NCBI GenBank assembly: GCA_022539475.1
Contig: VCMS01000022.1
Span: forward strand, 728,237 to 792,236
Direction of reading: 5' to 3'
DNA: 64,000 bases
Source of the DNA: Gracilaria domingensis
Lineage: Eukaryota; Rhodophyta; Florideophyceae; Gracilariales; Gracilariaceae
Shown: one piece after another, positions 1-7,584 of the stretch
How positions within the stretch are numbered: position 1 is the first letter of the stretch
Layout: each line of letters starts with the position of its first letter
Notes under the pieces: model-generated
Told to the model about the DNA's origin: nothing
The model's database searches: none
What the model saw: only the letters and a program-made list of their open reading frames with translations
Program-made: the position numbers and the translations under genes

Positions 1-102
1 GGAACCGCACATCCCCCATATTCGGCTGACAATATCGCGGGGTTATTGGGCTTGGTTCACGAGAACGAGAGTGGGCGGGAAGGAGGTGTTTGCCCGAGTT
101 CC

Positions 103-486
103 CTATGCGGGTGCACCAGCGAAGTATCTAAAGCACTGCGAGGGCCCGGTTTTGTGAGCCGCAGATGAAGGAATTATCATTTGTGATGCGATGCGCCGAG
201 CCGTCAGAGCTGTCAAAGAAGATGGGGTGAGGAGAATAGGCCAAGCCTGGCCGTCCGAGTCGTAGAAGCCAACGAAGGTCCCGTAGTTGTTATCCCAACA
301 TACGGAGCGTATATTCCAGTCCGTGCCAGGTTGACCATGATCATAATTGTGACGATCTCCAACACACTCCGTCAGACCAAGCATGAAAATGATTTGGGCC
401 GTCAAACGGAGATCGCGACTGGCCTCCAAGAAGCGCATGACATGTTTGGCAAGGAGGGTTATCATCTCTGCACGGTACAGAGCCAC
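103..486 (-). other. Coding-like stretch of unknown nature in an otherwise gene-poor end
   Basis: An open frame on the minus strand encodes about 127 residues with no in-frame ATG at its 5' end (GTG at 484-486). A few dozen further codons are open upstream before a TGA. A second overlapping minus-strand frame (341-595) is also open. I recognise no family. The stretch could be an eroded gene or element fragment, an exon, or chance. Nothing else in the first 620 bases looks like a gene. Confidence 0.15.
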
Positions 487-620
487 GACTGGTGCAAGGG
501 TTGGAGAACTCGACGTAGTACGACGGCTTTGGGTCGGTGTTAACAGCGTCGAGTGTCAAACTAACAATATCTTCTCGGTCGTGCATAAGCGCCATTAAGT
601 CTCAGGGTTTACGGCGCTGG

Positions 621-1122
621 TGCCTGCTCGGTTTGATAGCCTGAATAGGTAGGTGTTGACGCTGTGGTGTTTGTCGCTTGCGTCCTCTCACGCGCTGCTG
701 CTTGCGTGCCATATTTACTCAGCAACTTCAACCCAACAACGAACGAAGCAACTGTGTTTTATGCACCCGGGCTAGAACCGGACCTGTACACGTCAACAAC
801 AGAGCAGCGGAGTATTGATGTGGATAGGCGCTGGAAGAAAACGAAAAGAGCGAAAAAAGAGGGTGCAGCGTAAAAGGCAGAGCGGTAGGACGGAAGCGAC
901 GGTAAAAAGGCGTGAAGTGAAGACGAACAAGAGCGAACGACAAAGACGAGTAAGAGCAAAGCGCAGGGGAGCCGACAAGAAGAAAAGCAAGAAAGCAAGG
1001 TAGTGCAACGCAGGGCAGGAGGGCGCGAGCGCCAGGCGTAAATGAGTGGCCGGCGCGTGCAACGGTTATAAAGCGCCGCCGGCCGGCACGCCCCGCAGTG
1101 TTTCTAAGGAAGTGCCAGTGCC
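621..1122. other. Purine-rich and GC-rich spacer with a TATA-like site
   Basis: This stretch is low in coding potential. Positions 820-1000 are a purine-rich AAG/GAA-like tract. Positions 1020-1100 are GC-rich, with a TATA-like motif (GGTTATAAAG) at about 1063-1072. The motif lies about 55 bp upstream of the hairpin ladder that starts at 1123. If it is a promoter, the transcript would run rightward through the hairpins. The open frames here follow the compositional bias and are not credible genes. Confidence 0.35.
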
Positions 1123-1283
1123 GCACTGCACGTACGAAACGTGCAGTGCAGCGCTTTTGCGGGCCCGTGCCACGTTGGCACGGGCTAGGTGGTGGAGCGT
1201 GTCGCACACGTGTGGTGCACGCTGCACCACACGTGTGCGGAGCTCACAAAAACCCCTCTCGTCGTCGCGAGTGCGACGACGAG
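1123..1283. repeat. Ladder of four unrelated perfect stem-loops
   Basis: Four perfect inverted repeats follow one another. Arms are 1123-1133/1139-1149 (11 bp, 5-nt loop), 1163-1172/1176-1185 (10 bp, 3-nt loop), 1203-1219/1223-1239 (17 bp, 3-nt loop) and 1258-1268/1273-1283 (11 bp, 4-nt loop). The first three begin exactly 40 bp apart, and the gaps between hairpins are 13-18 nt. The arm sequences are not related to each other. The first three contain ACGT cores, and hairpin 3 has CACGTG in both arms. The array could be a structured non-coding RNA, a cluster of palindromic bZIP/bHLH sites, or the product of fold-back template switching. Confidence 0.7.
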
Positions 1284-1586
1284 GGGGGGGAAGGGGACAC
1301 CAAAGAAAAAGTGGAGAGGGGTAGCTGGCCCCTAGTTTAATCGAGCAGCTTTCAGTACTATCGAGCCTGCTCCTTCATCATGAATTGCGAAATTACTGGA
1401 TCTTTGAGAAATTCATATGTCTTTGTGCATTTGTGCTTTCTTTATTCTTTAGTACTATACATATGCTTTTATAAACACATGCGTTGTTTTTCGTTTATGC
1501 CTTGTTTTCTATCATTACGTCTATTGCGTATGTATGCGAAATTACTCTCTATAAGAGAGGAAGATCTATTGGGTACAGGCTGTACC

Positions 1587-1710
1587 GTACAGCCCTGCTG
1601 GGCTGGCGCATTTTTACTTTGGTTCTCAAGATGTCACACGTGACTCTCACGAATCGTCTGCTACCTTTGGTTTTCATCGGGTACAGCCCTGCTCGGCTGG
1701 CGCATTTTTA
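1587..1710. repeat. 30-bp direct repeat pair
   Basis: Positions 1587-1616 and 1681-1710 are the same 30-mer with one mismatch. It begins GTACAGCCCTGCT and ends GGCTGGCGCATTTTTA, and each copy can form a small AGCC/GGCT stem. The surrounding 1284-1726 is T-rich and AT-rich and holds no convincing gene. Confidence 0.6.
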
Positions 1711-1726
1711 GAATGTGTGTAAAAGG

Positions 1727-2769
1727 CTACGAAGGTATATGATTCCACATCCACACGCCCACTCGTTGGAGAACGGGCTCTCCTTCGTTGGTTTTGTCGG
1801 TGCGGTGTTCTGCGGCAAGTTTTCGCCTATTGGATGAGAACGTGGTGCACAACTTGTACTTCTCCGACCCAGATGACTGAGATGACTGAGTCTCCAAAAT
1901 CGGCGACACTTTTTCTGACAGGAAGGCGAAAAAGTTATTAACAGTCCGTTCGCACTCACACAGAATCGCTTTCATTCTCCTCACTCGATCGGTGCTTCTG
2001 GCGTTTTCGATGCTTTCGCTCCACGCTGAGAGCCTCTTTCTGTCGGCATGCAAATTTTTCTCGTAAATACGTAGTCTTCTTATCGTGACATAATCAGATG
2101 TGGAAAGCGTGCGAAGGCGTGAAAAAACGGCTGCTGCCTCCAAGTAAGATCTTTTGAGCCTACTAAGTTGCTCTTTGTTGTCATTCTTCAAATCTCTGCG
2201 TTCCACATAACGGTGCAAGTAGTGCTTCAGCGATACTAAAGCTTCCAGAAGGGCAGAAACCCATCCCGTGAAATCCAGTTTACCAGAACGCATATTCCAA
2301 GTGGTAGCGAAGAAGGATGTGCAAAAAGAAGCCGGTCTGAAACATTCTTTGAAGATGTAACCACGCTTGAGATGATGGTCTCGTTGCTTAGGTTGCCGCT
2401 TATATGGGGGCGGTGATTCTCAAGTGATCCCGGCGAAGCGTCGAGAGCGCGCAACTTAGATCTTCTATGACTGTGTCAAGAAGGGGCGATAGCGCGGCCA
2501 AACTGCAGTATTGTGACGCCAGTTTTATTCGTGTAAACGCTCGTAGGCAATTCTTCCAATCTTGTGAGCTCTCAGAGGCCAATAAGCTCCCACCAGAATA
2601 TCCGTAGAAATCTGTCAATGTCTCTGCTAATATCTTGCACGGGTAGAAGGCTATCTCTTGGTGTCGAAAAGGAAACGAAATGTTGCCGAGCTATTGTGGG
2701 AACCGGTCGAACCGGGCAGACTTCATAGCGCAGAACGTCGACGGTGTGAGCAAAAAAAGTTTTCGACAA
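1727..2769 (-). pseudogene. Unknown protein gene with apparent frameshifts
   Basis: Four minus-strand open frames tile this interval end to end with 47-58 nt overlaps: 2572-2769, 2400-2618, 2236-2454 and 1727-2293. The last frame encodes a helical, charged C-terminal part of at least 188 residues, and its frame is open back to about 2420. Removing one C from the C5 run (G5 at 2406-2410 on the plus strand) would join the 2400-2618 frame to the 1727-2293 frame. A further break lies near 2690. I recognise no domain. It may be a decaying gene, a real gene with assembly indels, or a gene with introns I could not place. Confidence 0.35.
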
Positions 2770-2860
2770 ACAGAGCGTCCAACAAGAAAGAGGCAGTTAC
2801 ACGTTGGAGATCGGATGGTGACGCCAACAAAGCGTATGGAAAAGAATTTCGAGTGCGTTG

Positions 2861-3280
2861 ATGAAGAATAAGGCTACTCGAGATTTGCCTCTGGACCTAG
2901 AGGGTGCTTGTGTAGCCCGGCAATTGTTTTCAAGGTTTGCTTCTCTCGCGAGACCACGTAACCTTACACGTTCATGCGCAAGCGATGAGCTCTGTGTGCA
3001 ACATATTGGTGAAGAAAACAACTTGAATCTATTTCGATGCCGAACTGAAGAAGGGTGCACCCAAATTCATCATGAGGACTTGAACATTTTTACAACACCA
3101 GATAGTCGACAGCGGGATAACGCAAGTACAAACCCACTCAGTTTCCAGAAAATTTACAAGAGTACATGTCTTGCGAAGACAGTGTGGAAGTGGGTAGCCG
3201 TAGTGTTTGAAACTATTTTCGATGGTGTTTCAGAGCTCTATACGGATTCGGAAACAATTAACGTTAACGTCAATCCATAA
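2861..3280 (+). CDS. Hypothetical protein, 139 aa
   Basis: This is the first ATG of a plus-strand frame that opens at a TTG at 2858. It encodes about 139 residues with a fairly hydrophobic stretch near the C terminus (WKWVAVVF). I see no recognisable family, signal peptide or repeats. An open plus-strand frame just upstream (2680-2871) ends inside its start, so the true gene could begin further left through an intron or indel. The opposite strand here is also partly open. Existence as a gene is uncertain. Confidence 0.25.
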   Translation: MKNKATRDLPLDLEGACVARQLFSRFASLARPRNLTRSCASDELCVQHIGEENNLNLFRCRTEEGCTQIHHEDLNIFTTPDSRQRDNASTNPLSFQKIYKSTCLAKTVWKWVAVVFETIFDGVSELYTDSETINVNVNP

Positions 3281-3467
3281 AGGCCCGCAAACAAGATAGC
3301 CGTCAAAAATGGTTTGAACTGATTCTGCGAGATAAGATTCGAAAGAACCAAAAGAATAACTATTAGGTTGATTATGCTGGTGATTCGGTGCCGTTCCTAC
3401 ATCATCTTAGCGTTCAACGCTGGATGCATTATGGTATAACTTAGTGTGTGGCATGGGTTTTGGAAAC

Positions 3468-4448
3468 CTAAGAGGATGCGTACATGAATGCCAAGGTACC
3501 AAATATCGCGGCTGTGACCAAAACAGCTTCTAGAACAGATTTGTCGGAATCAGCTTTGGGAGGCCTATCTTTCTCCATATACCACTCCAAACTATATTGC
3601 TCTGGCTTCTTATCGACCTTTGCAGTTCTCAGAGGACCATAACTAGTTGTGAGGATGGCAGAAGCCTTTGGAGAAGGTTCATCATCAATGCTAGGTACCT
3701 CGAGAAAAGTACCTGGTTCAAGTTCTAAAGCCGGCGCTGTCATAATGAAATGCAATTCCCGAGACACCTTCCTCACGTCAACATCAGCATGCATGCGCAA
3801 TTGTTCCAACAACTTTGCGGCTATGGGCTTATCTCCAGCTGCATCAAGGGATTGCGCGTGCCATAACTGGTACTGACCTCCGAGTCTGCTCCCTTGTCCT
3901 ACAACGGAAACAGCTTCAGCAAACATGGGATTGGCTTGTCGATACAAGCCCTTGTTGAACAGTGTCATACCGTTCGCAAAGATGGCACTGCTTCGTTCTA
4001 CAGCTTCTTCGGCCGACATTGTCGGTTCTTTGTGAGACTGGACGGAAGCATCTGCGTGGTCTGAGCCCGCTACTGCAGCATCTGTTGGCGACAGATTCTT
4101 CCGAGCTTTGCGGCCCGCAATTGCGTCATCGAGCCATGCGCCGAATAGCTTCACCTGGTTGGCGTTGTTTGGAGCACGATCAAAAAGAATGTCATCCATC
4201 TGATCGATGTCGTCTGGTAGATTGGCTGTCATAGAAAGTTCATCATCGGGTATGTCTGACGCGTCTCTGCTGATTGCTGTCTCTGCTATTTGGCGCCGTC
4301 TGTTTAAGCGAGCTCGCACTTTTTCCAGGTATTGCTTGTCAACAGAAGACAAATCTTTAGAATGGGCTCGATCACCATCCAGACTGCATTTACATAACGA
4401 CGTAGCAGGACGGGTAGAAAACGGCGCAGGCGTGACGAAGTTGAGCAT
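3468..4448 (-). CDS. Plastid-targeted TPR-like protein with C-terminal membrane anchor
   Basis: 326 residues from the first ATG at 4448; the frame opens slightly earlier only with a TTG. The N terminus (MLNFVTPAPFSTRPATSL) is basic, Ser/Thr-rich and without acidic residues, as expected of a transit peptide. The middle (about 155-235) contains helical TPR-like pairs (FANGMTLFNKGLYRQANPMF, then YQLWHAQSLDAAGDKPIAAKLLEQL). A conserved-looking segment with FLEVPSIDDEP follows, and a single hydrophobic helix (VLEAVLVTAAIFGTLAFMYA) ends the protein. The layout suggests a plastid membrane protein with the TPR part facing stroma or cytosol. I know similar TPR-plus-tail proteins in plants and algae but cannot name an orthologue. 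It is tandem with, and downstream of, the nucleoside hydrolase gene. Confidence 0.6.
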   Translation of the reverse strand: MLNFVTPAPFSTRPATSLCKCSLDGDRAHSKDLSSVDKQYLEKVRARLNRRRQIAETAISRDASDIPDDELSMTANLPDDIDQMDDILFDRAPNNANQVKLFGAWLDDAIAGRKARKNLSPTDAAVAGSDHADASVQSHKEPTMSAEEAVERSSAIFANGMTLFNKGLYRQANPMFAEAVSVVGQGSRLGGQYQLWHAQSLDAAGDKPIAAKLLEQLRMHADVDVRKVSRELHFIMTAPALELEPGTFLEVPSIDDEPSPKASAILTTSYGPLRTAKVDKKPEQYSLEWYMEKDRPPKADSDKSVLEAVLVTAAIFGTLAFMYASS

Positions 4449-4911
4449 TTCTAACTGCTCACGTGTAACGAGCAAGGACGTTGCGGGACGCCAGTTGGCG
4501 GAAAATAGGTGTTGCGAAAACCAAACGCTTTCGATGGAGGAGTCGGCGTCGGAGCCGAAAGAGGTAGCCAGGCTAACGAAGAGGGATCACGGCGACATGG
4601 CGATGATCCCAGTGCGAGCTGAAGAAGAGTGGGGGTGAGTGGGTGTTGGCTGCAAAATTTGCACGCAAAACAAACGAAAAACGCCTTGAGCAATCCGCCA
4701 CCAGCGCTTGAACGGGCAAATGAGTTGCGGGTGAAATATCCCCCAGATTGCACTGTCCCAATAGATATCACTATCGCACTCTTTTCTCGACCAATGCCAC
4801 TGCTTCCTCCACCATGGAGGAAGCAGTGGCATGGCTCGATTTTATTTACCGCCTTCGTGGCGGGGCTTACAAAGCGAGATGCCAGATATAAAATGTAGAA
4901 CATGACTACTG
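4449..4911. other. Spacer between two minus-strand genes
   Basis: These 463 bp hold the 3' region of the nucleoside hydrolase gene and the promoter of the TPR-like gene. The only structure I see is the perfect hairpin at 4794-4832. Open frames here are not credible genes. Confidence 0.5.
4794..4832. repeat. Perfect 18-bp hairpin with 3-nt loop
   Basis: Arms 4794-4811 and 4815-4832 are exact reverse complements (arm ATGCCACTGCTTCCTCCA), separated by CCA. The hairpin lies 80 bp beyond the stop of the nucleoside hydrolase gene, probably in its 3' UTR or 3' flank. It could mark the transcript end or form an RNA stem. There is no T-run to suggest a terminator. Confidence 0.75.
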
Positions 4912-6291
4912 CTACTTCTCGAGACAAACAAGCGGCAGCTCCGCTGAGTTTTCCTTTTGTTGAAGAGTTTCAACAAGGATGTGACGTAGAAGCTTGCCAT
5001 CCAATCCGTCGATGACCATGATCTCTGAACAACTACCTCGCAAAATCTCGCCCGTTGTACAGGGCTTGGTCCATCCCTGATCCGGACCATCTACGCCCTC
5101 CTCAACCACAACTCGAATCATTTGCTTCTTTTGCGATGAAATCACATCAGAATGGAGCATAGTAACGGCGGCGCTAGGATCCCACAAAAAGGCCGTTTGA
5201 AAAAAGGCATTTGGCTTAAACCATGTATCTTTCAAATTCTTCATCAGATGTCCTACAAGCTGCGCCTCAGGTGTTTTTGGCTTAGTGAACAACTCCAAAA
5301 GAAGCGACTTCGTCAAAGGGACGTCCTTAATTGCATCCAGAGGAACAATAGTGACATCTGTGTATCTGCTCATATCGAGAAACGTTAGTTCAGCCCCATC
5401 AGGATCGGCGAAGACATTGAACTCTGCTTTCTTATTCGTAGTGGAAGTGAAAATGTTTCCTTTCACATTGACAGCTCCACCCATAACGTATAAACCATCG
5501 ACTCGTCTTAGAAGCGGCTTGACGTTGCGGATGTGTTTCTTTGAAAGCATGAGTGCGAAAGGTGTTAACGTTCCTATGCTCAAGAACGTTATCTTCTCCA
5601 AAGGCTTGGTCCTATCCAGATGCTTCACAAGAGCAGGAATTGCTTTTTCGTCCGTATCTGGAGTATTGCGGATATCGTACGCGTTCTTACCTTGCGGCAA
5701 AAACTGCCCCATACCATATACCACATCAGAGTATAGAATCCCCCCAGGTCCGAACGGTATAAAGCTCCGATAACTCATTTGCAGATGCGTACCATCTAAA
5801 TCAGCCTTCATTTGGTCAGTAAGAGCATAGTAAGAACCGACAAATATCGGGACAGAAGCATGGCGAGACCCCATCATGTTCAAGATGTTAAAGAAGTGCT
5901 GGATTGATGCACCGGGACTAGCCCAGCCATTCCCTGTAATATAGATTGCGAGGACGTTGCAAAGTTTGGATTTGGCCAGAAACAAGAGAGCCACTACATC
6001 ATCAAAATCAGTGCCATCAGTAAACACCACTACATTACGTGCGTTCGGAAGATGGGTTACAGGTCGATGCTTAGGACGTAGTGGTTGTATCCATTTACAT
6101 CGGGAAGACGGCCATAGCGAAGGGAAACCAGCCGCAAGAGAGCATGTTATGAGAAACAGAACGAATAACCACAGTGGGAAACATCGGCAAAGCTCGAATC
6201 GGACCATTGCAGCTGATATGCTTGAAGCACCTTTATCTTGCAATGAGAAGGTTTCATGATTACTATCCAATGCGTTGTAGTATTTCCTCAT
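4912..6291 (-). CDS. Membrane-anchored inosine/uridine-type nucleoside hydrolase (NSH3-like)
   Basis: 459 residues from ATG 6291; ATG 6207 (residue 29) is an alternative. A hydrophobic segment at about 34-52 (CFPLWLFVLFLITCSLAAGF) would be a signal peptide from the second start or an anchor from the first. The ribose/calcium-binding Asp cluster is present as TDGTDFDDVVAL (about 90-101). The family's AEFN-(x)-DPDGAE segment is at about 290-302. The NGWASPGAS and ILNMMG segments resemble plant extracellular NSH3-type hydrolases more than cytosolic CU/IU-NH. The family cleaves the N-glycosidic bond of ribonucleosides for purine/pyrimidine salvage. The family HDP motif near the C terminus reads WDPSAAV, so the usual active-site His is Trp. 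Location is inferred as secreted or endomembrane lumen. Confidence 0.8.
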   Translation of the reverse strand: MRKYYNALDSNHETFSLQDKGASSISAAMVRFELCRCFPLWLFVLFLITCSLAAGFPSLWPSSRCKWIQPLRPKHRPVTHLPNARNVVVFTDGTDFDDVVALLFLAKSKLCNVLAIYITGNGWASPGASIQHFFNILNMMGSRHASVPIFVGSYYALTDQMKADLDGTHLQMSYRSFIPFGPGGILYSDVVYGMGQFLPQGKNAYDIRNTPDTDEKAIPALVKHLDRTKPLEKITFLSIGTLTPFALMLSKKHIRNVKPLLRRVDGLYVMGGAVNVKGNIFTSTTNKKAEFNVFADPDGAELTFLDMSRYTDVTIVPLDAIKDVPLTKSLLLELFTKPKTPEAQLVGHLMKNLKDTWFKPNAFFQTAFLWDPSAAVTMLHSDVISSQKKQMIRVVVEEGVDGPDQGWTKPCTTGEILRGSCSEIMVIDGLDGKLLRHILVETLQQKENSAELPLVCLEK

Positions 6292-7088
6292 CTATGCTTT
6301 GATGAAACTAATCAGTTGGGAAACAGTGTGTAACAAAAAGTCAGCCTGGCCCAAGCTCGAAAAGAACTATGAAGTCGTAGGACACAACGAGTTCGTATAG
6401 CTTAGCTTGCCCCCACACGAATGTTCAACAATAATTACATCACATATAATTGAAAGGTATGCACACTTGTTTTGAAAACGAGTTGCCGATGAAGGATGAG
6501 GCCATCTGAAGAGGAAATATTGGGTTCTACCTTCTTGTAAGGCTCTGTATCGATTTCTGATCGATCTTCAGGGACATTGTATCTCCGAACATAGGATATT
6601 TGGTTCTCAGACACGCGCATGAGGCCACCAAAGTGACCGTCAAAGATTAACTGATTACATGCTAGTGTGCCCATAAAAGAGAGAGAGAGAACTGATTACA
6701 TGATGTTGCTCAAGTCTCGTCGAGATGAATATCGATAGTGGAGCGATACAGTGTCCATGTCCACGCCCAGTGCAATCGCGGACGATGTTTGTGAAGACAC
6801 ACACCCGCACGCTTTCAAAACCACATGCTTCAAGGCTTTGCAAGGTTGCGTAAAGTGAAAAGAACCTTGGTTCAGCCAAAAAATGGAAGAAAGGGTGGTA
6901 ATACAAGGAGCAAGAATCTTTTTTCCCGATAAACGCGGAAACAAATGATCCAAGGAATCCACTGTTACAAAATCAACGAACTCCCCCTCTCGCCGATCTA
7001 CGGTGGATCCGTCTTGGATATTGACGCGGTGTATCGTGTATAACTGAGAGTGCGAAGCGAAAAACTGCTCTTCAGCGCATGTAGAACT
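6292..7088. other. Divergent promoter region of the nucleoside hydrolase and DNL zinc-finger genes
   Basis: About 800 bp with no credible gene. A 13-bp direct repeat (AACTGATTACATG) occurs near 6647 and 6689, flanking a short GA microsatellite at about 6677-6690. I see no clear core promoter motif. Confidence 0.45.
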
Positions 7089-7484
7089 ATGCAACGCCTG
7101 TTGTTGGCACGCGCCCTTGCGTCTAGGTGTCCTCGGGTCTTCAATTTGACCCGAAGCTCATGTTCCGTGCCGAAGTTGATCCCAGTACGTCGCCTGCTTT
7201 CCCAATCCGCCACACCGCCAGAAGCGAGACCTCTGGAAGAAAAGGAAAAGCTTCACATGGTGTACACATGCGGAAAATGTGACACTCGTGCTGTGAAATC
7301 ATTCTCGAAAGATGCCTACACGAAAGGGGTTGTTATCATAACATGTCCGTCTTGTGACGCCCGCCATTTGATAGCAGATAATCTTGGTTGGTTCGGCCCT
7401 GAGAAGAACATTGAGGAGATACTTGCGACTAAAGGACAAACTGTGACCACAATAACCGACGGCGACGTCGAATACACCCCGTAG
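7089..7484 (+). CDS. DNL-type zinc-finger protein (Zim17/HEP1/DNLZ), organellar Hsp70 chaperone
   Basis: 131 residues from ATG 7089; the frame upstream has only a GTG start. The N terminus (MQRLLLARALASRCPRVFNL) is an amphipathic, Arg-rich targeting sequence, more mitochondrial than plastid in style. The DNL zinc ribbon spans about 60-115, with CGKC and CPSC pairs chelating zinc. The family signature follows as HLIADNLGWFG (D-N-L). These proteins keep mitochondrial, and in plants plastid, Hsp70 soluble and functional. Length matches the family. The gene is convergent with the coiled-coil gene, only 100 bp away. Identification is firm; mitochondrial rather than plastid location is inference. 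Confidence 0.9.
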   Translation: MQRLLLARALASRCPRVFNLTRSSCSVPKLIPVRRLLSQSATPPEARPLEEKEKLHMVYTCGKCDTRAVKSFSKDAYTKGVVIITCPSCDARHLIADNLGWFGPEKNIEEILATKGQTVTTITDGDVEYTP

Positions 7485-7584
7485 ATTTATGAATATCTTA
7501 TACTAAACGTTTGGCATCAACGCAAAGTTTGAAATCCCGCTACCCTCCTGAAACACATGAAACTAACTATTACTACAAATGTGT

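Noticed and set aside
4794..4832. Rho-independent terminator
   Set aside because: The stem is perfect, but the organism is eukaryotic and no T-run follows on either strand.
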